NCBI GenBank assembly: GCA_016783965.1
Contig: JADHVO010000006.1
Location: forward strand, 248,001-312,000
Length of the DNA: 64,000 nucleotides
Origin: Alphaproteobacteria bacterium
GTDB taxonomy: Bacteria > Pseudomonadota > Alphaproteobacteria > Micropepsales > Micropepsaceae
Direction of reading: 5' to 3'
The notes under the pieces were generated by a model, which was given only the letters and a program-made list of their open reading frames with translations, did not search any database and had not been told where the DNA came from. Positions 10,113 to 18,370 of the stretch are shown piece by piece; position 1 is the stretch's first letter; every line of letters starts with the position of its first letter. A program made the translations under genes and the position numbers.

Positions 10113-11300
10113 TCACACCTTCGCCGGCTTCGGTTCGCGCGGCATGCCCAGGCCGCGTTCCGAGATGATGTTCTTCTGGATCTGCGCCGTGCCGCCGCCG
10201 ATGATGAGGCCGAGGTCGAACATGTAGCTCGACTGCCAGTTGCCCATGTTCCTTAAGTGCGGCGAGCCGTTGTAGAGCATCCCCAGCTCGCCCAAGGCAT
10301 CGATCGCGAACGCCGCGAGCTGGTGGTTCAGCTCGCAGCCCATCAGCTTCACGATCAGCCGCGCCACGCCCGCATCCTCGCCCTTGATCCCGGCGGTCAG
10401 CAGCCGCAGCCCGTGATATTCCATCGCGATCGTGCGCGCCTGGAGCTTCAAGAGGCGGTCGCGCAGCGCCGGATTGTCCATCAGCCGCCCGCCGTCGACG
10501 GTCTCCTCTTTCATCAGCTCGATGATGGCCTTCAGCCGCGTGCCCGCCTGGTTGGGATCTCCCAGCATGCCGCGCTCGTGCTTCAGGGTCGCGTTGGCGA
10601 CCATCCAGCCCAGCCCGCGCCCCGCCACCACGCCCGATTTCGGCACGCGCACGTCGGTGAAGAACACCTCGTTGAACTCGGCGCGGCCGGTCATGGTCAC
10701 CAGCGGCCGCACCTCGATCCCCGGCGTCTTCATGGAGAACAGGATGTACGAGATGCCCTCGTGCTTCGGCTTGTCCGGCTCGGTGCGCACCAGGCAGAAG
10801 ATCATGTCCGCCTGCGCCGCGGTCGAGGTCCAGATCTTCTGGCCGTTGATGATGAAGTCGTCGCCGTCCTCGGTCGCGCGCGTGGTCAGCGACGCGAGGT
10901 CCGATCCCGATCCCGGCTCGCTGTAGCCCTGGCACCAGATGATCTCGCCGCGCAGCGTCGGCGCGATGTATTTCTTCTTCTGCTCCTCGCTGCCGACTTC
11001 CAGCAGGGTCGGCACCAGCATCGAAATACCCTGGCCGCTCATCCCCATCGGTAGTCCGGCGGCGAGAAATTCTTCCGCGATGATGCGAGACTTGAGCACA
11101 TCCGGCTCCGCGCCGAACCCGCCATATTCCTTCGGGATCGTGCGTGCTGCGTAGCCGTGCTCGATCAGCAGCTTCTGCCACGAGCGCATGTCGCCGCTGC
11201 CCAACGCGGCTCCGCGCGGCGCCTGGTCGCCGTACTTCTTCGTGAAGGCGCGCACCTCCGCGCGAAAGGCTTCGTATTCGGGACTGTAGGAGAGGTCCAT
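10113..11300 (-). CDS. acyl-CoA dehydrogenase family protein
   Basis: The 395-residue protein is a second FAD-dependent acyl-CoA dehydrogenase. Recognisable blocks are IPKEYGGFGAEPD, the substrate/FAD segment GYSEPGSGSDLASL, TGRAEFNEVFFTDVRVP, and the C-terminal IIGGGTAQIQKNIISERGLGMP. The GGTAQIQ motif is typical of dehydrogenases used in steroid, terpenoid and long-chain acyl-CoA breakdown. The start is the ATG with GGAGGA 5-10 bp upstream; the frame is open further but has no better signal. It probably pairs with the smaller paralogue at 8892-9980. Confidence 0.9.
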   Translation of the reverse strand: MDLSYSPEYEAFRAEVRAFTKKYGDQAPRGAALGSGDMRSWQKLLIEHGYAARTIPKEYGGFGAEPDVLKSRIIAEEFLAAGLPMGMSGQGISMLVPTLLEVGSEEQKKKYIAPTLRGEIIWCQGYSEPGSGSDLASLTTRATEDGDDFIINGQKIWTSTAAQADMIFCLVRTEPDKPKHEGISYILFSMKTPGIEVRPLVTMTGRAEFNEVFFTDVRVPKSGVVAGRGLGWMVANATLKHERGMLGDPNQAGTRLKAIIELMKEETVDGGRLMDNPALRDRLLKLQARTIAMEYHGLRLLTAGIKGEDAGVARLIVKLMGCELNHQLAAFAIDALGELGMLYNGSPHLRNMGNWQSSYMFDLGLIIGGGTAQIQKNIISERGLGMPREPKPAKV

Positions 11301-11365
11301 CGGCGTCCTCCGTTTCAAGTCAACGGTGCATGACGCGTACGTCCCGCACAAGCCTGCCGTCACGG

Positions 11366-11409
11366 CAAACAAATGAAAACGCCCGCCCGCAGCTTCCTGC
11401 GGACGGGCG
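11366..11409 (-). terminator. rho-independent terminator after the thiolase gene
   Basis: On the minus strand a hairpin with stem CGCCCGTCCGCAG, loop GAAG and a complementary arm with one mismatch (11380-11409) is followed by TTTTCATTTGTTT. It lies 20 bp beyond the thiolase stop codon. Confidence 0.75.
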
Positions 11410-11429
11410 CGCCCTCTGTTCCGAGGTTC

Positions 11430-12602
11430 TTACAACCGCTCGACGATCGTCACATTGGCGAGGCCGCCGCCTTCGCACATCGTCTGGAGGCCCCACTTCT
11501 TGTTGCGGTCCTTCAGGCCGTACAGCAGCGTCGTCATCAGCTTGGTGCCCGAGGCGCCCAGCGGATGGCCCAGCGCGATCGCGCCGCCGTTCACGTTCAG
11601 CTTCTGCGGATCCGCGCCGACATATTGCAACCACGCCGTCGGCACGCTCGCGAACGCCTCGTTCACTTCGTACAGGTCGATGTCGCCGATCTTCATGCCG
11701 GCCTTCTCCAGCGCGCGCTTGGTCGCGGGCAGGGGGGCTTCCAGCATGATGACCGGATCGCCGCCGATCACCGTCATGTGGTGGATGCGCGCCAGCGGCT
11801 TCACGCCCAGCGCCTTCAGGCCCTTCTCGTTCACAACCAGCACGCCCGACGCGCCGTCGCAGATCTGCGAGGACGTCGCGGCCGTGATGAAGCCGCCTTC
11901 GCGCAGCAGCTTCACGCCCTTGATGCCCTCAAGCGAAGCGTCGAAGCGGATGCCTTCGTCGACCGTGTGCTGCGAGGCGTTGCCCTCGGCGTCCTTGATT
12001 TCCAGGCCGACGACTTCGTCCTTGAACTTGCCGCCCTGCGTCGCCGCGATGGCCTTGCGGTGGCTGTCATAGCCGAACTGGTCGAGCTGGTCCTTCGTCA
12101 GCTTGTACTTCTCGGCCATCATTTCGGCGCCCATGAACTGGCTGAACTGGATGCCGGGGTACTTCTTCTGGAGCTCAGGGCTCATGTAGGTGCCCATGCC
12201 GTTCTGCGCCGGCAGCGCCGCGCTGGCGCCCATCGGCACGCGCGTCATGCTCTCGATGCCCATCGCGATCACCGCGTCCATCGAGCCCGACATCACGGCC
12301 TGCGCCGCGAAGTGCAGCGACTGCTGCGAGGAACCGCACTGGCGGTCGACCGAGGTGCCCGGCACATGCTCCGGCAGGCGCGAGGCCATCACCGCGTTGC
12401 GCGCCACGTTGATCGCCTGCTGGCCCACCTGGCTCACGCAGCCGCAGATCACGTCCTCGATCAGGTCCGGGTTCGCGCCCGAACGGTCGAGCAGCGAATT
12501 GATGACCGTCGCGCCCAGGTCGACCGGGTGCCAGTCCTTCAGCTTGCCGCCGCGCTTGCCGCCGGCCGTACGCGCCGCGGCAACGATGTATGCTTCGCCC
12601 AT
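11430..12602 (-). CDS. acetyl-CoA C-acyltransferase (thiolase)
   Basis: The 390-residue thiolase condenses or cleaves 3-ketoacyl-CoA. The acylated Cys is Cys89 in TSVDRQCGSSQQ, the catalytic His is in GGAIALGHPLGASG, and the second Cys is in CEGGGLAN near the C-terminus. The start is set at the ATG giving MGEAYIVAAART, with GGAG 10 bp upstream. It is followed by its own terminator, and the two acyl-CoA dehydrogenases lie downstream in the same direction. Together they suggest beta-oxidation-type degradation. The FadA/FadI or steroid-type subgroup is not resolved. Confidence 0.92.
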   Translation of the reverse strand: MGEAYIVAAARTAGGKRGGKLKDWHPVDLGATVINSLLDRSGANPDLIEDVICGCVSQVGQQAINVARNAVMASRLPEHVPGTSVDRQCGSSQQSLHFAAQAVMSGSMDAVIAMGIESMTRVPMGASAALPAQNGMGTYMSPELQKKYPGIQFSQFMGAEMMAEKYKLTKDQLDQFGYDSHRKAIAATQGGKFKDEVVGLEIKDAEGNASQHTVDEGIRFDASLEGIKGVKLLREGGFITAATSSQICDGASGVLVVNEKGLKALGVKPLARIHHMTVIGGDPVIMLEAPLPATKRALEKAGMKIGDIDLYEVNEAFASVPTAWLQYVGADPQKLNVNGGAIALGHPLGASGTKLMTTLLYGLKDRNKKWGLQTMCEGGGLANVTIVERL

Positions 12603-12724
12603 AATATGTGAACTCCTTCGGTTGACTGGGCGCGGTTTTAGCACCCGGTCCGGGGTGCCGCACCAGCCCAAAATCGCGTCCTTTTGACTACCGCTGGGGA
12701 AGTTCCAGGCTGTCCCTCACGATT

Positions 12725-12893
12725 GTCATCCCCGCGCAGGCGGGGACCCAGCGCGCCCGCGTCTGCGGGCGCAAGAGTTACGGCGCGAAGCGCCAATTCA
12801 CGCGGAGCCGCGGAGGACGCGGAGCTGGCGCACAACCTCCGCGTCTCCGCGCCTCCGCGTGAGATAGCTGATCCCACCTACGCGGGCATGACA
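12725..12893. repeat. nested palindromic repeats in the gap between thiolase and PLP-enzyme genes
   Basis: This fills most of the 320-bp gap 12603-12922. The outer inverted pair is TGTCATCCCCGCGCAGGCGG at the left and, in reverse complement, TGTCATGCCCGCGTAGGTGG at the right (12868-12893). Between them lies a different pair: TCACGCGGAGCCGCGGAGGA (12798-12824) facing CTCCGCGTCTCCGCGCCTCC (12837-12862). It looks like one element inserted into another, or a composite. No ORF is visible. Confidence 0.75.
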
Positions 12894-12922
12894 GCGGTGC
12901 TCGGGCATGCGATTTTCCGCGC

Positions 12923-14077
12923 ATGGCTAAAGAACCCGACATGAAACCCGCAACGGTTGCGGCGCAGGCGCTGGGCTGGATCGACGAGACCACGAAGTCC
13001 GTCGCGCCGCCGCTGTACCCCAGCTCCACCTTCATCCGCGACGAGGACAACCAGTACCGTTCGGGGCGCAACTATTCCCGCGCCGACAATCCCACTTTCG
13101 ACCAGGCGGAAGCCGTTCTCGCGTCGCTGGAGAACGGCGCCGGCGCCGCGCTGTTCGCCAGCGGCATGGCCGCCGCCAACGCAGTGTTCCTGTCCTGCAA
13201 GCCCGGCGACCATGTCGTGATCTCGCGCGTGATGTACTGGTCGCTGCGCGCCTGGCTGCTCGGCTTCGCGACGCAGTGGGGCCTCAAGGTCGAGATCGTC
13301 GACACCATCGACCTCGCTGCATTGAAAGCCGCGATGCGGCCCGGCAAGACCGCGCTCGTCTGGATCGAAACCCCCGGCAATCCCACGCTCGCCGTCACCG
13401 ATATCGCCGCCGCCGCTGAGATCGCGCGCGCCGCCGGCGCCCGCCTTGCGGTCGACTCCACCGTCGCGACGCCGGTGTTCACCCGCCCGCTCGATCTGGG
13501 CGCCGACATCGTGATGCATTCGGCGACCAAGTCGCTCAACGGCCACTCCGACATCATCGCCGGCGCGCTGGTCACCAAGCGCGCCGACGAACAGTGGGAA
13601 ACCATCAAGCGCATCCGCATCCAGTCCGGCGCGGTGCTCGGCACGTTCGAGGCCTGGCTCCTGCTGCGCGGCATGCGCACGCTCTATCCCCGCGTCCGCA
13701 CTGCGAGCGCCAACGCCATGGCCGTCGCGCAACATTTCCGCGGCCATCCGCTGGTGGAAGACGTCCTCTATCCCGGCCTCACCAACTTCCCGGGCCACGA
13801 GGTGGCGGCGAAACAGATGCAGGGCGGCTTCGGCAGCCTCATGTCCATCCGCACCAGGGGCGGAGAAAGAGGCGCCATCGCCACCGCCGCCAACGTGAGG
13901 ATCTGGAAGCGCGCCACCTCGCTCGGCGGCGTCGAAAGCCTCATCGAGCACAGATCGTCGGTTGAAGGCCCCAACTCCCCCGCCCCGCCCGACCTCCTGC
14001 GCATGTCCGTCGGCATCGAAGAAGCCAGCGACCTGATCGAGGACTTCGAGCAGGCGCTGAAGGCAGCGCAGCGTTAG
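12923..14077 (+). CDS. trans-sulfuration family PLP-dependent enzyme (cystathionine gamma-synthase/beta-lyase type)
   Basis: The 384-residue protein belongs to the Cys/Met-metabolism PLP family. The PLP-binding lysine is in MHSATKSLNGHSD, with the cofactor-ring aspartate upstream in LAVDSTVATP. The N-terminal YPSSTFIRDED, the NYSRADNPT segment and the C-terminal SLGGVESLIEHRSS loop also match. Members interconvert homocysteine, cysteine and cystathionine or use activated homoserine. The exact reaction is not decidable from sequence. An internal ATG at 12941 (MKPATVAA) is an alternative start. The gene is monocistronic as far as visible. Confidence 0.85.
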   Translation: MAKEPDMKPATVAAQALGWIDETTKSVAPPLYPSSTFIRDEDNQYRSGRNYSRADNPTFDQAEAVLASLENGAGAALFASGMAAANAVFLSCKPGDHVVISRVMYWSLRAWLLGFATQWGLKVEIVDTIDLAALKAAMRPGKTALVWIETPGNPTLAVTDIAAAAEIARAAGARLAVDSTVATPVFTRPLDLGADIVMHSATKSLNGHSDIIAGALVTKRADEQWETIKRIRIQSGAVLGTFEAWLLLRGMRTLYPRVRTASANAMAVAQHFRGHPLVEDVLYPGLTNFPGHEVAAKQMQGGFGSLMSIRTRGGERGAIATAANVRIWKRATSLGGVESLIEHRSSVEGPNSPAPPDLLRMSVGIEEASDLIEDFEQALKAAQR

Positions 14078-14333
14078 TCCTGATCACTAAACGCCCTCTT
14101 CTAACGAGCGCGCGGTCCAAGTGGCAAGAGTGACACTCGCCCGGGTCGGCCCTTAACTGAACTGTCGCGCTCAAGCCTTTGCTCAAGCTCGGAAAAACCG
14201 GCGGGCAGTTCGTGTCTTCTGCACCCTGTGTGCCAATGGCGGTGTCATACTAACCATTGCTTGCTTGACTGAGTTCGAAATTGCCCATCAAAATTTGTCC
14301 TTCCCATAAGCAGTACGCATTTTGGGGGGCCTC
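14078..14333. other. intergenic gap at the left edge of the exported-protein island
   Basis: Non-coding by inspection and visibly less G+C-rich than its surroundings. A TTGACT at about 14264 is a possible -35 box for the exported-protein operon, but I see no convincing -10 partner. No palindromic repeat is present, unlike most neighbouring gaps. Confidence 0.4.
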
Positions 14334-14810
14334 ATGCGGACTAAAGGGAAGGCGCGTGTACCTGCGAGCCGCAACAGGCTGAACCGGCGAGAAATGACAG
14401 CGCTGCTAGCGCTGGGCGCGTCAGCGATGGTGATGCGTGCTGTAGCTGGTCCGCTCAGCTCCGTGGCGATGGATCCGCAATCCACGGTCTTGCACGATGA
14501 GCAGCAAGTCACGGTCCCTGCGGGCGGTGCAGTGGGGGCTGACCTATATCTTACTGCGCGCGCGTTTCTTTCGGTCGACTTCGATGTGCAACCAAACAAG
14601 CAGCTTTCGCTGCTCATCATCGATGCTTCGCAAAAGGGTCAACTCACAAGCGGTACGCCGTTCGTTGGCAGACCGCTGATCCGCTCGGCGATCGACGGCA
14701 TGGCGTCAGTCGAAATAGGGGCGCAGCCCGGGAGTTATTATTGTGCCTTCCTCAACGACGACGATTCACCGACTTCTGTCGACTACAGGGTCAGTGCGAG
14801 ACCATACTGA
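14334..14810 (+). CDS. exported protein of unknown function, probable Tat signal, paralogue A
   Basis: The function is not recognised. The 158-residue product begins with a long basic N-region and LNRREMTALLALGASAMVM, a plausible twin-arginine signal. The mature part looks like an all-beta domain. It aligns over about 95 residues with the next protein: FLSVDFDVQP with LQLDYSIQP, and PGSYYCAFL with PGDYYVAWL. The pair is thus a tandem duplication whose copies carry different export signals. GGGGGG lies 4 bp before the ATG. The region uses less G+C-biased codons than its neighbours, which hints at transfer. Confidence 0.7.
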   Translation: MRTKGKARVPASRNRLNRREMTALLALGASAMVMRAVAGPLSSVAMDPQSTVLHDEQQVTVPAGGAVGADLYLTARAFLSVDFDVQPNKQLSLLIIDASQKGQLTSGTPFVGRPLIRSAIDGMASVEIGAQPGSYYCAFLNDDDSPTSVDYRVSARPY

Positions 14811-14824
14811 GAGGGACGGATAAC

Positions 14825-15256
14825 ATGATGTCGAAGATAGTGTCGCTTTGTGCGGCGGGAGTGCTTGGCACTTTATTGTCGTTTGCGCCAGCAGGTGCCC
14901 AGTCGGTGGACGGAATGTCCCTCAACGGCGGCACTGTCATTTACCCAACTCAGTCGCTTACTGTCCCGACGAATGGCGGCGGCTCATCCCTTCATCTTCC
15001 AAGCCAAGGAACGCTGCAACTGGACTACTCGATCCAACCCTACGGGACTGCTCTCCTTCTCATGGTAGTGACGGGGGCGCAGTATCAGGCGATTGCTGCG
15101 GGCGAACAGGCAACGGGCTTGCCCCCGATGAGGATCGTAGTGACCGGTTTTGGGTCGCAATCAGTGAACCTAGCCCCTGGCGACTACTATGTTGCTTGGC
15201 TCTATCCGAACGGTCCTGCCTCTGCGCAGCTAACTTGGCGCGCGAGCGTCCGATGA
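14825..15256 (+). CDS. exported protein of unknown function, Sec signal, paralogue B
   Basis: The function is not recognised. The 143-residue product starts with a clear Sec signal, MMSKIVSLCAAGVLGTLLSF, and probable cleavage after APAGA. The mature domain is short, beta-rich and lacks cysteine, with LPLQ-like strands and the motif PGDYYVAWLYPNG shared with paralogue A. It lies 14 bp after paralogue A and overlaps the next gene by 4 bp (ATGA), so these form one operon. The size and fold suggest a small periplasmic or surface binding domain; this is inference only. Confidence 0.7.
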   Translation: MMSKIVSLCAAGVLGTLLSFAPAGAQSVDGMSLNGGTVIYPTQSLTVPTNGGGSSLHLPSQGTLQLDYSIQPYGTALLLMVVTGAQYQAIAAGEQATGLPPMRIVVTGFGSQSVNLAPGDYYVAWLYPNGPASAQLTWRASVR

Positions 15257-16029
15257 TGACGCGACCCCGCCATGGCGTGATCGTCGCTGGTCTTACAGTC
15301 TGGGCATCTCTGTCAGGCCCGTCGTGTGGGCAGGTACCAGATGTAACCGGTCACAAGTGTTTCGATCCGGACAGCGGGAACGAGATCAGTTGTGATGCGT
15401 CAGGTGACAGCGGGAACACTATCATTATGGGGCCGCCGCAGATTATTTGGGTGGAGCCGAGCGCACGCGGTTCAACTATGGGAACAATCACAGATGTTGA
15501 TCAAAAGCTGTTGACCCAGCTCCGCGGTATCCAGGACACCGCGATCACGTTGGTCACAAAGGGCGAATTTTCAATGAGTCATGGCGACTACCGTAAGGCG
15601 GAGGCCTATTTTTCTGTTGCGCGCGAGCGCGACCCTTACAATACCAATCTCCAACAGGACCTCATTCAGTTACATCAGCTTGAACTGCGTGCGGGCGGCA
15701 GCGGATTGTTTGACGCTGGGACTCAAGGAGTCACTGGAACGCACTTCCAGCCACACCGCCGGTTGGCGGTCCTACCCAAGTCGATGCTCAAGGAGCATGA
15801 GAACGATCCCACTGTTAAGGAACTGCGTCTGCAGGAGATTGCAGCCTACAACGGACTCGCCAAGGCGGATGCCACGCTGAAGTTAGCACAACAAGGCTTA
15901 GGAACGGGCAGGTCGACACAAGCTGATGTTGATCGCGCACAGCAGGCCGTAGATGCGGCGGCGCAAGACTTCATTAGGAAGCAAGACAAACTGAAGAAGC
16001 GCGTTCACGCGGTGGCTGACAATCTTTGA
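15253..16029 (+). CDS. exported TPR-like/coiled-coil protein of unknown function
   Basis: A 258-residue protein whose ATG overlaps the previous stop (ATGA). An N-terminal hydrophobic segment (VIVAGLTVWASLSGPSCG) suggests export; the Cys is not in a good lipobox. Residues ~95-135 resemble a TPR unit (HGDYRKAEAYFSVARERDPY). The C-terminal ~70 residues are helical and charged with heptad-like spacing (LRLQEIAAYNGLAKADATLK onward). Such architecture often serves as a scaffold in the periplasm. As third gene of the operon it may present or assemble the two paralogous domains. No specific family was recognised. Confidence 0.65.
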   Translation: MMTRPRHGVIVAGLTVWASLSGPSCGQVPDVTGHKCFDPDSGNEISCDASGDSGNTIIMGPPQIIWVEPSARGSTMGTITDVDQKLLTQLRGIQDTAITLVTKGEFSMSHGDYRKAEAYFSVARERDPYNTNLQQDLIQLHQLELRAGGSGLFDAGTQGVTGTHFQPHRRLAVLPKSMLKEHENDPTVKELRLQEIAAYNGLAKADATLKLAQQGLGTGRSTQADVDRAQQAVDAAAQDFIRKQDKLKKRVHAVADNL

Positions 16030-16068
16030 TTTGGAATCGCTTCTTTTGCCAAAGCGAGGAGTCCAGGC

Positions 16069-16491
16069 ATGCTCTCGAGAGCCTTCTTGCGGTTTCTTGG
16101 TATTGCAGGCATAGCAGTCGTCGCCATCGGCGCGATCGCCCCCGCCCGCCTGTTCTCACCTGCGAATTCAGTGACTTTAGCGGGTTTAGCGGGTTCGAAG
16201 GATGGAGCTAGAGCGCCCATCCAACACGAAACACTCGCGAAGACGTTCAATGTTTCATGGTTGCGCACTGCGCAATCCGACGAGAACACTTGTCGCGAGG
16301 ACCACCCCGACCACCCCTTCTATTGTGCTGGTGCCGACGTCTGCTGTGTGAGCGCTTCGACGCACTACTGTCGCAAGTACAGAGGAACCGTCTATCCCCA
16401 AAAGGTTGGGAAGAGTGGCTGCGTCAGTCCGGAATCCGACGAAGCACTCAAAGAGTTTTCGACAAACTGCGAACTTTTCGTAAAGTGTTAG
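16069..16491 (+). CDS. small exported protein with an eight-cysteine C-terminal domain
   Basis: A 140-residue protein with an N-terminal hydrophobic signal or anchor (residues ~8-25, FLGIAGIAVVAIGAIAP). After a linker, eight cysteines fall within the last ~65 residues with spacing C-x10-C-x5-CC-x7-C-x16-C-x15-C-x5-C. That is the pattern of a disulfide-knotted extracellular domain. I do not recognise the family. It starts 39 bp after the TPR-like gene, so it may be part of the same transcript. There is an adequate purine-rich sequence (GCGAGGAG) before the ATG. Confidence 0.65.
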   Translation: MLSRAFLRFLGIAGIAVVAIGAIAPARLFSPANSVTLAGLAGSKDGARAPIQHETLAKTFNVSWLRTAQSDENTCREDHPDHPFYCAGADVCCVSASTHYCRKYRGTVYPQKVGKSGCVSPESDEALKEFSTNCELFVKC

Positions 16492-16559
16492 ATCGAGGAA
16501 TTCGCCGACCATACTCTTAAGCTCCCGCGACTGCACTAGTTGCGCGGCGCGTAGCGGCG

Positions 16560-16660
16560 CGAGACGGAGGGGGAAGAATCCCAATGAACCTCGCACCTTC
16601 GGTGTTGCGTCCTCTTCCACCATCCGCATCGCGGATGGTCCCCCGTAAACGGGGGGAGGA
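16560..16660. repeat. intergenic hairpin repeats (CCTCCCCC/GGGGGAGG type)
   Basis: In the 179-bp convergent gap between the Cys-rich gene and the DUF72 gene two adjacent hairpins stand out: CCATCCGC-atc-GCGGATGG (16620-16638) and TCCCCCG-taaa-CGGGGGGA (16639-16657). GAGGGGGAAGAATCCC lies upstream. They look like degenerate copies of a palindromic repeat and could also work as a bidirectional terminator, although no T-run follows. Confidence 0.5.
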
Positions 16661-16670
16661 AAGCGTGCGC

Positions 16671-17456
16671 CTACTTCCCCGCCAGCTTCAAGAACTCCAT
16701 CGCCGCTGCCGGGTTGCGCACCTTGGCGCCGCTGATGAAGAACATGAACACGTCGCGCTTCTTCTTCGCCGCAGCCTTGCCGACCGGCTCCATGCCCTTC
16801 GGCAGCCCGCCGGCCTCCCACGCCTTCGCCGCCTCGACCCACTTCTTCAGCTGCGCCGGCGTATAGCCCGTCGGCACATCCTCCTGTGTGTCCTGCAACC
16901 GCGCATACACGAAGTCCGACGTTGCATCCGGGATCGAGGGGAACTTCTTCGCGTCCGCATACACGATCGCCACGTCGTACTTGCGCGCCAGCGCGATGAA
17001 CTCGGCCGTCTTGAAGCTCTCATGCCGCGGCTCGACCACGTGCCGCAGCTTCACGCTGTCTGCCGCCTTGGGCAGCAGCGCGAGGAACGCCTCGAAATCC
17101 GCCGGATCGAATTTCTTGGTGTGCATGAACTGCCACAGGATCGGCCCGAGCTTCTGTTTCATCTCCGTCACGCCGCTGCCGATGAACCGCTCGATCGACG
17201 GGCCGGCCTCGGCCAGCACGCGCCGGTTCACGCAGAACCGGTTCGCCTTCAGCGAGAACACGAAATCATCCGGCGTCTCGCTGAACCATTTCTGGAACGT
17301 CGGCGGCTTGAAGGTCGAATAGAACGTGCCGTTCACCTCGATCGCGGTGAGCTTGCTGCTGGCGTAGCCCAGCTCCTTCGCCTTCGACAGCCCGTCGGGA
17401 AAGAACGTCCCGCGCCACGGTTCGAAATTCCACCCGCCCACGCCCGCCCGGATCAT
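16671..17456 (-). CDS. DUF72 family protein
   Basis: The 261-residue protein matches the DUF72/YecE family: N-terminal VGGWNFEPWRGTFFPDG, EVNGTFYSTFKPPTFQKW, FSLKANRF, LGPILWQF and the C-terminal YARLQDT segment. The family adopts a TIM-barrel-like fold of unknown function and is cytoplasmic. It is last in a leftward group with an esterase (13 bp upstream) and a flavin oxidoreductase. The near-absence of spacing suggests one transcript. Confidence 0.88.
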   Translation of the reverse strand: MIRAGVGGWNFEPWRGTFFPDGLSKAKELGYASSKLTAIEVNGTFYSTFKPPTFQKWFSETPDDFVFSLKANRFCVNRRVLAEAGPSIERFIGSGVTEMKQKLGPILWQFMHTKKFDPADFEAFLALLPKAADSVKLRHVVEPRHESFKTAEFIALARKYDVAIVYADAKKFPSIPDATSDFVYARLQDTQEDVPTGYTPAQLKKWVEAAKAWEAGGLPKGMEPVGKAAAKKKRDVFMFFISGAKVRNPAAAMEFLKLAGK

Positions 17457-17469
17457 GTCTCGCCCGCGA

Positions 17470-18366
17470 TCAATGCGCGACGATCATAGGCTTTTCGCGG
17501 AAGCTTGCCCAACTCTCGAACCCCGGCGCCCGCCCGAACACCGTGCGCAGGCCGCGCGTCAGCGATGCGGCATAGACCGAGTTGTGCGTCTCCTGTGGAA
17601 ACACATCCATCGCGATGCGCAGGCCCGGATACTTCCGCCCGCGCAGGACGGCATCGAATTCGTAGAGGTTCGACACCATCTTCGCTGTCGGCGCGCCGAT
17701 TTCCTCGAGCGCTCCGATGGAGAGAAACAGGTTCACCGGCAAGTCCTTCGCCGTTGCGGCGAACGCCGCCTCGGCCTTCAGGATGTCTCGGTCGTTCCAC
17801 CAGATCGAGGGGCTCAGTGCCACCACGCGCTGGAAGCTCTTCGGCGCCGCGAACAGCCCGTAGAGCGCGAACAGCCCGCCCAGCGACATGCCCACATGCG
17901 TCTGATCGTTCGCATCGATCCGGTACTTCGCCGCGATTGCCGGCTTCAGCTCGTCGTCGATAAACGATAGGAACGCGCCCGCCGCGGCAGGCCGAGTTTC
18001 CGGCAGCGGCTCTCCCGGCGGCAAAAGCGGCTTCACGCGGTCGAGATAGGTCGGATCGTCGGCCGGACAGAACTCGCGAAACCGCAGCGCGCTGATCGTC
18101 TTCGGCGATGTGTCCGCCGGATAACCGATGCCCACCACGACCATCCGCGGCAGCTCGCGCGCGACCTGCATCAGGCTGATCGTCTGCTGCACCATGCCGA
18201 AGCCGTAGCTCGCGTCGGTGACATACACGACCGGCAGCGGCTTCTTCACCTCGCCCGGCGGCGCATAGACGTCGATCTGGAACGTCTGGTCGATGTGCTT
18301 GGCGCGGAGCAGAAAGCTCTCCGCCCCGCGCACCACCGTCGGCCCGATGGGCTCCAGCGCCGCCAT
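17470..18366 (-). CDS. alpha/beta-hydrolase, putative esterase (esterase D/Fes-like)
   Basis: The 298-residue protein has the esterase-D-like alpha/beta-hydrolase layout: VVYVTDASYGFG strand/oxyanion region, nucleophile elbow GMSLGG with Ser at the centre, and a late His in PQETHNSVYAASL. No signal peptide is evident. Family members hydrolyse acyl or siderophore esters and S-formylglutathione-like substrates. It starts 4 bp after the flavin-oxidoreductase stop, so translation is probably coupled. Substrate unknown. Confidence 0.82.
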   Translation of the reverse strand: MAALEPIGPTVVRGAESFLLRAKHIDQTFQIDVYAPPGEVKKPLPVVYVTDASYGFGMVQQTISLMQVARELPRMVVVGIGYPADTSPKTISALRFREFCPADDPTYLDRVKPLLPPGEPLPETRPAAAGAFLSFIDDELKPAIAAKYRIDANDQTHVGMSLGGLFALYGLFAAPKSFQRVVALSPSIWWNDRDILKAEAAFAATAKDLPVNLFLSIGALEEIGAPTAKMVSNLYEFDAVLRGRKYPGLRIAMDVFPQETHNSVYAASLTRGLRTVFGRAPGFESWASFREKPMIVAH

Positions 18367-18370
18367 CGCG

